From: Chelonoidis abingdonii
Taxonomy: Eukaryota; Chordata; Testudines; Testudinidae
Direction: 5' to 3'
Assembly: GCF_003597395.2 (NCBI RefSeq)
Contig: NC_133777.1
Span: 58,872,930 to 58,936,929 of the forward strand
Length of the DNA stretch: 64,000 nt
The translations under genes were made by a program, and so were the position numbers. This document shows positions 46,215-59,325 of the stretch, piece by piece (positions within the stretch are counted from its first letter, which is position 1; every line of letters begins with the position of its first letter). The notes beneath the pieces are model-generated. The model did not search any database, was not told the origin of the DNA, and saw nothing but the letters and a program-made list of their open reading frames with translations.

Positions 46215-48735
46215 CCCTAAAAGTTTTTGAAGATGGTTCCCAACTCTCTAGAGGTCTGTGCTAACTCTTCTCATGCCACTACAACTGCTCTGGCAGCAGG
46301 ATGTTGGGTCTGCTTCAGGGGGGTGCCTTCCTCCCTCCCTGCATGGGAATGTCTGTTGGAGATTGAACCCAGCCTGGTGAGGTCTTCTCTACTGCTTCAT
46401 AGTTCTTACAGTGTAATCAAGTGCTTGGTCTTAGATGCAGAGTCTGGACAAAAAATCATCTAACATCTACTAACCAGATGCTCAGGATGTCGTCCTAACA
46501 TTTTTACTGGACCAAAAAGATGGGGAAATTATTTTGAATCTTGTTTTCCATGTCCTAGTGAAATTAGCACTGTAAAGTCAAGGAGTAATTCACAGCTCTG
46601 ATCTGCTCCTTGAATTAACTCTTTACTAGATATGTGGTCCTACCTCTTTCTGTACTCATTTGGAGAGTGGATTCCTCTTGCTCATTCTGATTTGAAAAAA
46701 TTGGATGACAAGTTTATGAATTTTCCCATGATGTTGTCTAACTTTAAATTACATAACAGCGAGTACTTAAAGTAGTTTAAGGTTGTTGTGGTCTCACTTT
46801 TTAGAAAGGTATCTTGATGAGCCTCACTTTAATTACTAATTGGCACTGTGGAGTGGAGATCAGTTGTATGTCTGCCAATCTTCACTTTACTTTTCATTAT
46901 TCATTGCCCTAAATATTTCTGGGTGAGACTTCCTGAAGGAAACTTCTTAAGAGTTGTTTGCTTAAAAAAAATGATTTTCATGAGGTGCTCCTATCCTGAT
47001 ATTTTTGAATGTTAGAGACCAGCAAACAGACTTGGGTATATGAATTCTTACCTCCCCCATAGATTAGGGCTCTGATACCTGCTATTGGAGGATCCACTTA
47101 ATGTTTAAAGGAACTTATGGGTACCTGTCTCTCCCCTCCCCCCTTTTTTCTTTGTCTCTCCTATCCCAGCCCGATTAGCTTATTTCTTCAGTTACACTCC
47201 TTACCCATTTATTCATCTTCATGCAGAATATGCACGTTCCAAAGTAACTGAACAATTTTCCTGATAGCTGAACAGGTCCTCTGAATATTCTTTAAATTAA
47301 AGGATGTTGCTTCTCTGTTGCTGGACTTACTATTTTACCAGGCTGAATGAAATGGGATAGAATGCACTTATGAGGTTATTTTCCCCCTCTCTAGTGAGTC
47401 TATTTAAAGCAAATTAAGCATAAATAGAAACTAGCTTTAATACTTTGTTATACTGTCAGGAAATTAGGTGTTGTATCTCTACTACAGCATAAATGCTTTG
47501 AACTTTTGTAAGAGATCTGGGCAGGGTTGGCTGAAAATAAATATTGTGTTTATGTTCCTTTCAATGTTTGACTTGGGAGAATAAAAGATGGCCTTTATAT
47601 AGTTAAGTGATATTAATAAGAAACAGGTATGAAATGACTGATTTAGAAAAATTCTTTGATATCTTTGACTTCATTCCAGTTAAATCCTTTAAACTTAGTA
47701 TGCTTAGGAAAATGTAATTACTGCTCTGCCAAATAGCTTGAAGAATAGCAGTACTTAATTGCAGAGTATTCCTAAAAATTACTTCTGCTTAGTCCTTAGT
47801 TTCTCTTTAAAATGTAATTGTATATAGAAGCAAATATATCAAGCCAGAATGTAATCAACCATTTTTACTTTTCACGATTGGTGGATAGCATGCATAAAGG
47901 GCCACGTATCTGACATAGTCTGGAGCAAAGACTGAGTGTTCTTATGATTGGGGATGCTTTTCTGTTGCTTTCATATATTGGTTGGCTGAGTTAATTGTTT
48001 CTTATATGTAATTTAACCCTGGGTGGTCATCCTTTGGAGCGTTCCAAGTTTTTTTTTTTGTGTGGGGATCTTTTCTTGTCTAAATCGAAATAAAATATAG
48101 CGATTGGCTTGTCATGGAGAATACTCAAATTGTTTTTCTTTGGTGTTTAGGGAAGATGAAGTGTGTGGTATTGTTCCCTTGCTGCAGCAGTAGCAGGGCA
48201 GAACTCGTGTATATGGGGGTCAAAACTGTGAAAGTCTTGAAAAGAATCTGTAATAAACATGGTGTCCTAACCAAACTTCAGTTAGGTACAGCTCTGTAGT
48301 GATTTCTCTGAAAAGCCATGCTTAACCATGTCTTAGTAGAACAAGCATTGCCTCTTTCCAATCCAGATGTAAAGCTCCCTGCTTCACCCTCGCTCTTCTG
48401 CTAAGCAGTGCATAGTATACCAGTATTTGCTTCAATAGTTAAAGCATGCATAATTTTCTTTCGGGTCCAAAAATGGAAAAGAAAATTCAAATGAGATGCC
48501 AGTGTGTTTGTTTTACCATGGAAAGTGATCACATCACAGTGATGGCCTGGTTTAAAACCGTAGATAGAAAATCTAAAAAAACTGAAGGTAGCAATTTACA
48601 ATGAATCTGTATTTGCAAATGTTTCATTCTTGGCACATACACAGAGGCCTCTGCTCTATTGCCCTCATTTTGGGAGGATGAATCCTCACTTGAATTTGGC
48701 TACAGAGATAAGGCGAGTTGCAAATCAATGGTAAA
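45904..48735. other. Intron sequence; long T-run at 46187-46215
   Basis: Apart from a T-run of about 29-30 bases near 46187-46215, no repeat or exon was recognised. Confidence 0.4.
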
Positions 48736-48739
48736 CCAT

Positions 48740-50525
48740 TTACTTTGACTGCTTTGTTCATTTAATAGTGAAAAGTGCAAGGTCATGCATTTAGCGATTA
48801 ATAACAAGAACTATTGTTATAAGCTGGGGAGGCATCAGTTGAAAGTAACAGAGGAAGAGAAGGACCTTGGAGTATTGGTTGATCACAGGATGACTATGAG
48901 CCACCAATGTGATATGGCCATGAAAAAAGCTAATGTGGTCTTGGCATGCATCAGGGGAGGTATTTCCAGTATAGATAAGGAGTATAGATTAGTACCATTA
49001 TACAAAGCACTGGTGAGACCTCATCTAGAATACTGTGTGCAGTTCTGGTCTCCCATGTTTAAGAAGGATGAATTCAAATTGGAACAGGTTCAGAGAAGGG
49101 CTCCTAGGACTATCCGAGGAATGGAAAAGCTTGTCTTCTTTAGCCTAACCAAAAGAAGGCTGAGGGGAGATATGATTGCTCTCTATACATATATTCAAGG
49201 AATAAATACCAGGGAGGGAGAGGAATTATTTAAGCTCAGTACCAATGTGGACACAAGAACAAATGGATATAAACTGGCTATCAGGAAGTTTTAGACTTGA
49301 AATTAGATGAAGGTTTCTAACCATCAGAGGAGTGAAATTCTGGAACAGCCTTCCATGGGGAGTAGTGGGGGCAAAAGACATATCTGGCTTCAAGAACATA
49401 AGAACGACCGTACTGGGTCAGACCAAAGGTCCATCTAGCCCAGTATCTGTCTACCGACAGTGGCCAATGCCAGGTGCCCAGAGGGAGTGAAGCTAACAAG
49501 CAATGATCAAGTGATCTCTCTCCTGCCGTCCATCTCCATCCTCTGATGAACAGAGGCTAGGGACACCATTCTTTACCCTTCCGGGCTAATAGCCATTTAT
49601 GGACTTAGCCACCATGAATTTATCCAGTTCCCTTTTAAACATTGTTGTAGTCCCAGCCTTCACAACCTCCTCAGGTAAGGAGTTCCACAAGTTGACTGTG
49701 CGCTCTTGTGTGGAGAAGAGACTCCTTATTTGTTTTAAACCTGCTACTATTAATTTCATTTGGTGACCCCTAGTTCTTGTATTATGGGAATAAGTAAATA
49801 ACTTTTCCTTATCCACTTTCTCCACATCACTCATGATATTATATACCTCTATCATATTCCCCCTTACTCTCCTCTTTTCCAAGCTGAAGAGGGCCTAGTC
49901 TCTTTAATCTTTCCTCATATGGGACCCTCTTCAAACCCCTATATCATTGTGCCCTTTTCTGACCTTTTTGAGATGAGAGACCACATCTGTACACAGTATT
50001 CAAAGATGTGGGTGTACCATGGATTTATTATAAGGGCAATAATATATTCTCAGTCTTATTTCTCTATCCCCTCTTTAATGATTCCTAACATCCTGGACTA
50101 AGATTAAGACTGATAATTTTTATGGAGGGGTGATATAATGGGATAGCCAATTTTGGCAATTAATTCGTTCTTTGACTACTAGAGGAATATGCCCAATGGT
50201 TGTGATGCGGATGTTAGATGGGGTGGGATCTGAGTTACTACAGAGAATTATTTCCTTGTGTCTGGCTGGGTGGTTCTTGGCTCACATGTCAGGATAGCTT
50301 GATCGCCATATTTGGAGTTGGGAAGGAATTTTCCTCCAGGGGATTGGCACAAGCCCTGGGGTTTTTCCTTCCTCTGCAGGCGTGGGCACGGGTCACTTGC
50401 TGGAAGATTTTCTGCATCTTGAAGTCTTTTAAACCATGATTTGAGGACGTTCTGCGTATCAGGACACAGGTTTGATACAGGCAGTGGATTGAATCTAGAT
50501 TCTGTGAGCCTGCTTGTGCAGGAGG
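48740..50525 (+). mobile_element. CR1 LINE 3' part, split by an opposite CR1
   Basis: 48785-49294 is an open frame of 169 codons. It encodes the C-terminal part of CR1 ORF2 (KDLGVLVDHRMTMSHQCD, RPHLEYCVQFWSP, LEQVQRRAPRTIRGM, LTKRRLRGDMIALY). The frame continues to about 49391 and then jumps to about 50095 (AAGATTAAGACTGATAA...TATAATGGGATAGCC), which continues the CR1 3'UTR. The minus-strand CR1 lies between. The tail is in turn cut by a Harbinger element, and its last part lies at 60357-60412. Confidence 0.75.
49395..50094 (-). mobile_element. CR1 LINE 3' part, minus strand, inserted in a CR1
   Basis: The minus strand carries an unbroken 98-codon frame at 49882-49586 (KRRVRGNMIEVYN, TRTRGHQMKL, NLWNSLPEEVVKA, FKRELDKFM), the end of CR1 ORF2. 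The CR1 3'UTR then runs to 49395 (CGGTCGTTCTTATGTTCTT on minus). Beyond 49882 the coding sequence continues toward 50094 but is broken by many small insertions and deletions. Confidence 0.8.
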
Positions 50526-50899
50526 TCATGGCCAGGTCTACACTGCGACTTTAAATGATGGTTAATGGCCGATTACTATACGAATTAACGCTGTATCTCG
50601 TTCACATGACGTCGTCATAATATCGAGCGTTAAGCCGCCTCCTTAAACGCGATTCGGGAAACTCCTCGCCAAACGAGAGGAGTAGCAGTTCTAATATTCG
50701 ATAGTGATACTCGGGAATTCATGGGTTCGTGATGGACGGAAATCGACGTTATTGGCCTCGGCGGCGGCATCCCAGGTGCATGACCGCTCTGGGACAGCAG
50801 ATCTGAACTCGGATGCAGCGGGCAGGTAAACAGGAACAAGCCCGCGACTTTGTTGAATTACATTCCTGCTTGTCCGCGTGGACTCTGATCAGCACGGCT

Positions 50900-51115
50900 G
50901 GCGATTGCAGTCTCAAAATCCAAAAGAGCTCCAGCATGGACCGTACGGAGATACTAGGTCTGACTCGCTGTATGGGAGACAATCCTTTGTTATCCAGCTC
51001 CGTACAAACACGCACGAAATGCCACAAGCGTTTGAATCTAAAAAACATACAGGATACACAGCGCTGCGTGACAAGCGTAACGGGAAAGCCAGGACTCAAA
51101 TGTGACGTATGAAGG
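50900..51115 (+). pseudogene. Harbinger Myb/SANT exon fragment, copy 1
   Basis: AAAGAGCTCCAGCATGGACC, then GAGATACTAGGTCTGACTCG and TGGGAGACAATCC, give a broken form of a Myb/SANT domain with a KRAPAW-like start. It breaks off at about 51070 with GGGAAAGCCAGGACTC. Copies recur near 52060 and 54740. Confidence 0.5.
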
Positions 51116-52059
51116 GAGGGGAGGGGTACTGGACTCCAGCTATCCCACAGTCCACAGCAGTCTACTGAAATATTTCCATCTTGGCTGAGCTCCACAATTG
51201 CTCTGTTGCATTCAAACACAGTGTCTGCCGTGGTTCAGGAACAGTCCTCAGTTTCTTTCCCCACCACACATGTGAAAAAAAAAGGGAAATGAAATCATTC
51301 TTTGACTACTTTCTATGTCCACTTCCTTTGTGTACTGATCGCTGTTGGTGAACAGAACCCGTACAGCATGAAGAGCAGTATCCGCTCCTCTCCATCTCCT
51401 CCTCTCTGGTGGTAGACGTGCTGCTTGCAAGACCTGCCCACCATCCAGCGGGAACCGCCCTTAAATTCTCAAACATCAGCAGGCAACTTGCTAGCAGTAG
51501 ATAGGACAGAACCGCTATAACCAGGCTTAATCATTGAAACTGGGGGCTTGAAAATTTTTGCAATCACATTTGGGTTATGTGACTCGCTGTGGCAATGAGT
51601 CAATTCTATCCCTTAGATGGTGTTCTAAATAGAGTCCATCCTGCTGGACTGTCATAGCCCAGGAGAACGCTGCCTCCCCCCCGACCTCATTGTATCTCAA
51701 CTAAGCAAGTCTCTGTTACTTATTCTTGGATCCTTAACACTCATGGACACAGATGATGGGAGAGCGACTGCCACGTAGCCCAGGAAGGTTGAGGGAGGAG
51801 GAAAGCAACGGGCTGCGCTTCTCGTGCAGGGGCAACCCCTGTGAATACTGACACGGAGCACCTGTGCTCTCTGATACACTGGCATACTCAACTGAATACA
51901 ACTTGACTATATATCAAGGCAGGACAGTCACCACTGCACCGCTCTGGTCCGCAATCGAGACCTCGGATTGCGGATGAAGTGCGGCTAAACAAAATCCCCG
52001 AGAGCTTTACAGTGGACATTTCCTGCTTTCACGTGTCGAGCTCGGATCACAACGGGTGG

Positions 52060-52265
52060 CGAAATGCACGTTCAAATGCAAAAGTATCTTCCTGATTGAA
52101 CTTACGGGAGATACTAGTTCTGATCGCTGTTTGGTGAGACAAATCTCTTTTATCAGAGTTCCGTTACAAGAAACAGGAAATGGCCCAAGCCTTTGAAAAT
52201 AACTTCCGATACACACGGTGCATCGTGACAAACAGTAACGGGGGAAAGACGACACTCAAACGATG
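52060..52265 (+). pseudogene. Harbinger Myb/SANT exon fragment, copy 2
   Basis: The sequence parallels 50900-51115 (GAGATACTAGTTCTGATCGC, then GGGGGAAAGACGACACTC) with many indels. The flanking sequence to about 52980 also parallels 51115-51880, so a unit of about 1.15 kb is present twice. Confidence 0.5.
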
Positions 52266-54084
52266 GTCATGGAGGGAGGGAGTGAGGTAATGAGGACTAC
52301 AGCTACCAGTCTCACAGACGGTCTCTGAAATATTTGCATTTTGGGCGCGCCCATGTCTGCAGCTAATACACGGTGTCTTGCCGGTGGGTCACGGGAACAG
52401 CTCGTCAGTTTTTTCCCCCATCCAGCACGGAAAAAAAAGTGAAATAATAATTCTGAGTACTGTAAACGTCACCTCTGTGACTAGAACTGCTGGGCAACGC
52501 GATGCATGTGCGGTTGAAGAGCAGTATCCGCTGCCTCTGCCTCCCAGGGGTAGACGGTCGCGCCAGTGAGTGCTCCTGGGCTGAGTGGGCCGGCGGTCGA
52601 GGTGTTGAATAATGGGATGACTCCCTTTTTTCTGGACCAGTGTATGGTCAGAACGCCTAGGTAAACTGTTCTTCATCTTATCACTGGGGGCTGAGTTCAT
52701 ACAGACCCCTCCTCTCTGCGTAAGAAAGGATTCTGAACTGCATGGACTGTCAGTAGCACCCATAGGTGGCTTCCCTCCCCCTCAAATTAATCTCAGTAAA
52801 GTACTCTTGTGATTCTTTTCAATGCATTCTCAATAACATCTGCCAACCAAGAGTGGTTAGAATAAGGGCTGGGAGCACTGTCTGTGATTAGCCCAGGAGT
52901 GATGAGTCGTGGAAGCAACGGTGTAATGAAACGTTTACATTGCAGGCGACTCCCTCTACATGAATACTACGCGGAGCAGCTGCGCTGTGCAACTGATTTA
53001 TACACTGTATTCCTATTCTTGTCTATGGAGCTGACTCTATTTGTTATAACGTATAAGGGGCAGGATTGACTCGTCTCAAGTGAGTTAATCCCCAATTTTC
53101 CTTTCAAAAATTTACACAGGGTTATTATCCGTTCTGTCCCATTTACTGGTGAGTGTAACAAAAGAAGGGGATATGGTTAAACAGTTTTCTGCTGTCTTAC
53201 AAGTAGTTACTGTACCATTCTACCACAGGAAGGGGGAGAGGAGCTTGATTTCAAGTTAGCAATAATCACCACCTCGATTAATTCATTGGTTATGATACTG
53301 CCACTGTGCAAAGCTCTAATGGCTCTTCAGTGCTTGCAGATTCGCCTCTATCCAGTAGCTTCAGTTACAAGAGGGACATTGTAAGTACTCAAGGATTGCT
53401 TTATTTAACTGTCATTTTCGTGCTGGGTAGGGGAAGGAAACTGAATAGCTGGTTCCGGTGAAACCATAAAAGGACACCGTGTTGGTAAGCACAGTACACT
53501 GACGCCTAAGCCAGGAATGCAAATAGTTTTACGATGACTGCTGAGGGACTGTGGGATAGCGGGAGTCTCAGCACCCCCTTTCCATCTCCATGATCCCCCG
53601 GCCCTGATGCTAATGTTAATGGTTCACGGGGGGTTCTGGGTAAAATGTCGTCAGTCATTCCTGCTCTGGGAAAAATCATCAGACAGTCCTTTCGCACATT
53701 TTTCTCACATGGATGCCCTTGCAAAGAAACAATAGCACGGCAGCATCTGAGAGACCGTCGGCTTTTTGTTTTTCCTGTCACGCATTTATGGTGTATAGAT
53801 GCCGTGGAGGACAGAGGCGACACTAGTCGGCGCTACACACCAGCATTCATGCTTTTGCATGATAGCAGAGATGTTACCATCGTTCAATGTAGTCTACTGC
53901 CAGCAGAATTGGCATGACATGAACAGTTCTCTCTTTCTCTGAACTGCCGCTACTATCATGAGTGTCCCCTGGGTAAAATCCAGCGCGTGGCGCAACGCAA
54001 AGCAAACATTGGGTGACTCACTGGTCCACTAGCAATCCCTCCCTTATGCTGTCTAAAATAGAGGTCGTCCTGACTACAAGAAGA

Positions 54085-54200
54085 GTCAAAGCAGCAGAGA
54101 TATCCTGTGGCACCTTACAGACTAACAGATGTCTGTTAGTTTAAGGTGCCACAGATCTCTGCCATGCTTACGATCCGACAACACGGCTACTCCTCTGAAG
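54085..54200. mobile_element. Second hairpin element copy
   Basis: AGCAGCAGAGATATCCTGTG...CACCTTACAGACTAACAG is followed by its inverted form CTGTTAGTTTAAGGTGCCACAGATCTCTG and then CGATCCGACAACACGGCTACTCCTCTGA. It matches the hairpin at 39908-40006 and lies inside the Harbinger stretch. Confidence 0.6.
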
Positions 54201-54739
54201 GAAGAGTCAATGTATTAGTAGAGCGCAAGCTACTCCGTTGGCTAGTATTACAGGGTGTTCCCCAGGCAAGAACCGCAACCATTGCGTTCACCTCTCTCCC
54301 AACCCATCCGCAGCTTACCGTGGCAGGCCACCCCGCATTTCTGTCATGCGTCGGTAGGATTACAAGAATAGAACATGTAGACATCTTATGTTCTGTGACC
54401 AACGAACGATGAGGGAAGGGGGGGGAGGGCACATTGGAGGCAGGCAGTCGTGCTATTGACAGTCCAGGCAGGACATTACTCATTTTTAGAAACCAGAGGG
54501 AGCGATTGACTCTGCCCAAGTGAGCCACTCCAATTTGGTTTCAGAACCTTCCACAGTTGCACTCATTGTTAGATCGGACACTAAACTGTGATGCACGGCC
54601 AGGGTAAACAGGGAAAAAAGCGCTGAATCCCAGCGAACTTTTGGAATTCCATTTCCTGATTGTCCACCGTGTAGGGTTCAGCGCACACACAGGGACCACA
54701 AGAGCTCTATTTCGCACTCGTCACATGCAGTCTCCTGAT

Positions 54740-56520
54740 ATTCGAAGAAGAGCGCCGCTTGGACCACACGGAGGTTGCGGATCTGATCGCTGTTCTGAGT
54801 GAGGACTCAGTGCTCAGCAGCACTGCGTTCAAGAGACGCAAATGAAAAATTGTTGAAAAGATTTCAAGAGTCTATGGTGATAAGGCCACAGAGACTCCCT
54901 TCAGTGCCCGAGTGAAACTGAGGAACTTAGACAGGGCGTTAACCAGAAAGCCAAGAAGCAAACGGAAGGTCAGGCTCTGAGCCGGAAACATTGCCGCTTC
55001 TATGTGAACTACATGCAAAATTTTGGGGTTTCAGCGTACCAGTGGTCCCACCCCTGTCGTGGATTCAGACTCTGGGATTGAAATATCAAGTGTTTCTGAG
55101 GATGTAGACGAGGGAAGATGGATGACGAATTTGAGGATGAAAGATGTCCGTGGTGTAGCAGCACAGCAGTCCGTAAACCCCAACAGCAGATCTTTTGAGA
55201 CCAAGATTACAGTCCCTGCGCTCTCAAGCGAGAAGCCCAGACTTTGAAGCCATGGAAGCGACTCCGCGGTAAGTGTCCCTTTCATTCTGTATTCAAAACA
55301 CGAATTAAACAAACGCGGATTTTGTAGATCGCAATTGACACCAGGCTGTTTGCTGCAGTCGCGAGCCTATGTACAGTTGAAAATTTCGTTAACATGTCTG
55401 GGAGATGGAGGTGAAAATCCTCAAATTCAATGTCCATGAACTCGTCGTGGGGAACTCAAAACCCTTATGCTATATGAGAACAATTTCTGGCCAAGACCAG
55501 CCTTCTCGTTCCCCCATAGTAGGTACTTTACACGCCATGCATTTTGCAAGACATTTTGTACTGCAGCATTGAAGGCATTGCACTGGAAGGCATTGCATAA
55601 CAAACCAGATCTGCCTCACTGGGTGCTATTGTCAGCGAAGAGAGTAATCATCATTGTTACCTTTGTCCTAGACATCAGGAATGTAAATAGGGGGCAGCAT
55701 GGCGATTTTGCTACTTGGCCAGAGCGGGGGATGGGAGGAGAGATTCAGCGACGAGTTTTCCGGCGTTCTGGCAAGCGAATTCTTCCCTGCTACGGCAACG
55801 CGAGCGGGGAGTACTGATTAGGTTGTCACTAGCAGCGATCTATATGAAGAGCCATGCGCTGTTTGGTGGATGTGAAAGAGGGTGGGCTTTGCAGGTTCTT
55901 AACAGTAGCAGGCGGATCATATAGATCACTGGTGTATAATGAACGGGCGGAGAAAGTCAAATTTTAAGCCTCACTTACGCATCGCCGCAGTGGACGTACG
56001 TTTGGCCGTACCTGGTCTGTGTGTTTGCCAAACCAGTCCACACAGACACTGAATATTAACGCTTACAAAATGCGACCTATGTATAGAGATCACATGTGCT
56101 TTCTGTAAGGTGTGATAGTGTTCTATGTGAAAGGTATATTCATATTGCTCTGTAAAGGTATCTTTCCACATACTTATCAACCCTGTTTGCCTTTCCCCAT
56201 GCAGCTGCAGGCATTTCTTTGAAAGTCCCTATGCCATCACCGAGGGCGTTGCTGTGTTACGGTCGGAGGAGAGAAGACTGCGAGAATGAAATGTTCACAG
56301 AAATTATTGGAGTAAAAACCACGCAACAATGAGAGGGGATAACAGAATGATTGGAAGATATGTGGTAGCAAAGTACAGGGAAAAGATTGCCAGTGACGAT
56401 CTGAAGAAGGGCAAGGCAGGAAAGACCAGCGTTGAGAGATGCAACCTGGATCGACTGCGTTCTCAAAACTGAAATCCTCCAACGCATGGTGCATCTTCAG
56501 AAAGTGCCAGCACAAGTAGC
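54740..56520 (+). pseudogene. Harbinger Myb/SANT-like gene, longest copy, two exons
   Basis: Frameshifted translation gives an acidic SANT/trihelix-type domain (WT...EV.DLIAVLSEDSVLS..., CRV KL, then FY). An open frame at 55023-55247 has SGPTPVVDSDSGIEISSVSEDVDEG. A possible splice donor GGTAAG is near 55268. A second exon at about 56240-56520 includes ENEMFTEII. Such proteins are thought to help the Harbinger transposase bind its ends and enter the nucleus. Not functional as written. Confidence 0.5.
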
Positions 56521-56949
56521 AGAGTGCCGCTGCAGCCCCCTGTATAACCTCCCTGCAAGCCCACGTTCCCATATCTCCCTCACCCAGACGTGTAAGTAAT
56601 CGCGTGGGGGCGAGGGCCTTTCTGCATCGCCTATTCTCCACACCCCTGGAGAGGTTAACAAGAAAAAGCTGTATTAACGCTACAATGTGCTTAATGGCAC
56701 TTTCCCTTCCCCCTCTTCCAAAGCACAGCAGCCAGGGACACCTTTCCTAATTCTCTGCCTTTATTGTATATTCCTTTGTAATACAGATACATCGAAAGGG
56801 AGGTGGGTTGTCTATACAAGGAATAAAGTAAGGAAAACTTTATGACTTTTTACAGATGCATAATTACTTTTAGATGAATAATAAAGGATTTTTTAAACGA
56901 TACAGAATTTATATCCTTCGCCAACCTGAATGGAAAGGTGTTGAGGGTG

Positions 56950-58130
56950 GGGTGCTTCCTGATTAAGCCATTCAAGTGCGGCAGGTTCATCAAGGGGAAG
57001 CAACAGAGTCAACCGATTACCCTGGGCCAGATTGCTGAAATCGTTTCAAGCTTCTCTGTGCGCAGCGCTCCAGGGTGTGCTCTTTCTGAATCGCTGTTTC
57101 TAGCTGCTCGTATCTCAAGCGGCCAGGGTGATTTGCGTTCAGCGTCCCACCCAGCCATAAATTGTCTCCCCCTTTAGGTCTTCACCACAGATTGCTGGAG
57201 CACACAGCAAGAGCAATAGCAGGGGACATTGGTTTGGCTGAGGTCTGAGCGATGTAAGGTAATGATCGCCAGCCGGACCTTTAAAACGGCCAAATGCACA
57301 TTCTACCACATCGGCACTTTGCTCAGGCCTGTATAGTTGAAACAGCTTCCTGACCAGCCAGGCTGCCAGTGTCAGATGGCTTCATGAGCCATGGCGTCAA
57401 GGGTAGGCTGGGTCCCCCAGGATAACTATAGGCATTTGACATCCAACGGTTAATTTTTCTGGTCTTGGGAAAGTTAATTCCTTGCTGTAGCCGTTTTAAA
57501 CAGGACTAGTTGCTCTGAAGACGCGCAGCGTTCATGAACCTTCGCTTGGCCATCGCCACTGGATGTGGAGTGAAACGTCCTGTGGGTCCACCGAGTGCTC
57601 TGACGACCACTTGAAAAGTCCCTTGCGGTTCACGTACTGGGTGCCCATTGAGTGTCTGGGGCAAGATAGGGTATGGGCGGTATCCATCTATGACCCCACC
57701 ACAGTTCGGGAAAACCATATATAGCAAAGCCATCAACTATGACCTGCACGTTTTCCCAGAAAAAGGTCACAACCTTTAACGTAAGTCAGCAGCTTAACGT
57801 TGCTTGGCTACTGCATCACTCAGCCCCCACAGTAGAGTTTGCCTACATCCAAATTGATCCGATGCGGCCGGTAGCTGTCTGGCGTTGCACTTCCAGAGGG
57901 CTATTGCCAATCGCTTCTCCACTGTGGGGCTGCCTCTCATGTTTGTATTACAGCGTTTTCCGCGCGCAGGGAAAGCATGTGCACAAAGTTCTAAGAAAGT
58001 GCTTCTTACGCGTCATGCGAAAGATATTCGCAGCCGACTGGAATCGTCCCCACACGTCAAAAACAATGCGGGTCCCACAGTCTGTGTTGTTTCCCGCTGC
58101 CAAATTCGGCGTTCAATGGGTAGGTTAGTG
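56950..58130 (-). pseudogene. PIF/Harbinger transposase, broken
   Basis: The open frame at 57736-57506 has FPNCGGVIDG, a DDE-nuclease hallmark of Harbinger/HARBI1-type transposases with the first catalytic Asp, followed by a GRFT part. Frameshifted matches continue left to about 56950, and an upstream N-terminal region extends right to about 58130. Many one-base errors prevent a continuous frame. Confidence 0.6.
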
Positions 58131-58384
58131 GCCCGTTAATTAGGCAGTAGCTCCGAAAACGCTGGGGCCGCGGTTATGGAGAATTTCCTCATTCGTCGAT
58201 CGCCTGTCCTCGCCGGCTCAGGCAATAGCTGTCTCTCCTCTGCCTCCTGCCTTTGAGTCATGTTTCAGTTTAGTCAGCACAGAGTAGCGAAGGGTGTGCA
58301 CTACGGTCAGGGATTACCGTTTGTGATTCTCAGGTCCATGATTGCTGGCTATGGCGTTTGCTCAGATACACTCCCAAAAACGCG

Positions 58385-59320
58385 CCAAAGGGTTGTCTGC
58401 TGCCTTCACAAAGGGTGGGGTGAGCTGTACCAGCACCACCCGGGCAATGTTTCTGCCCCATCAGGCACTGTGCTCTCACACGGATATGGAAAACTATGGG
58501 ATAGTGAGGAAAACAGCGCTACCCCACAGGAGTGCACCGCTCCGTTGTTAAATCGATGGTATAGCCTTGGACCGATGGCGCAAGCGAATCTTATTTGTGA
58601 ATTCGCATTGGACGCCAAACCGATTTTTAACATTCGGTTTTCGTAATATCGTTTAAACACTTCGAATAATCGTGTCAGGTAGACGACCATACAATGGATC
58701 ACCAATTGTCCATCTGACCTTAATCTTCATGATTCTATGATTTCTGGGATATATATCCAGAAAAATATACCAGAAGTATAAAAGATTCAGGAAATGAGCG
58801 GGAACAGTTCTTTTAGAGTACTGGAAAATGTCCAGGCGCATCTATTTTTAGAGATTGTGAAATAATTCATGAGAAATGCACATAGGTACATAAAGATAGT
58901 ACTGCTGCCGATTGACTTTCTACTAGAATCTACTTCCTTCCTCATAGCACAGGATAGAGAGACTTGAGATGCCAAAATTAAATGATGATAAAAATAAATC
59001 ATTATTTTTAACACAACACCTCTAGCATTTCTATGCAGCAAGCCACAAGTTACAGAGCAAAGTTGCGGCAAATGCATTTCTTCAGTAGCCATCTTGGCTT
59101 AGAAAAGACTTAAGGGAATAGTAGTGATATGGAATCCTGTGTAGGCAGACTAGATGCTGGCCAGGGAGCCACAGTATGGCGCATGGCCATCTCAGCAACC
59201 AGAGTCCTGGCAATGCCAGTGAGATTGGCTTACAGTCTGGTTTGGGAATTAGAAGCTGCTATACTCATGGGAAAACCACATTTCCCACCTTAATTAATCT
59301 TGGAGCATGTCAAGATCTCT
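58385..59320. repeat. Harbinger right end plus flank, first copy (noisy)
   Basis: It starts at CAAAGGGTTGTCTGCTGCC and runs through the Harbinger right end and the CR1 tail into unique flanking sequence. It is repeated at 60062-60962 with mostly single-base indel differences. Confidence 0.75.
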
Positions 59321-59325
59321 CATTT

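Larger units (their letters stand above)
50530..58691. mobile_element. PIF/Harbinger element, about 8 kb, noisy sequence
   Basis: The left end GGCCAGGTCTACACTGCG matches the Harbinger MITE at 40790. The right end is garbled here but clean at 60341-60353 (GTGTAGACGTACCC). It carries a Myb/SANT-like gene on plus and a transposase on minus, converging. PIF/Harbinger elements are known to encode these two proteins. It lies in the CR1 3'UTR. The reading frames are destroyed by single-base insertions and deletions that look like sequencing error. Confidence 0.65.

Noticed and set aside
46187..46215. T-run as a retroposon poly(A) tail on minus
   Set aside because: No processed gene or LINE was recognised next to it and no target duplication could be defined.
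50530..58691. A new host gene with SANT and nuclease domains
   Set aside because: The SANT-like and DDE parts, the convergent layout and the terminal repeats fit a PIF/Harbinger transposon, and the frames are broken.
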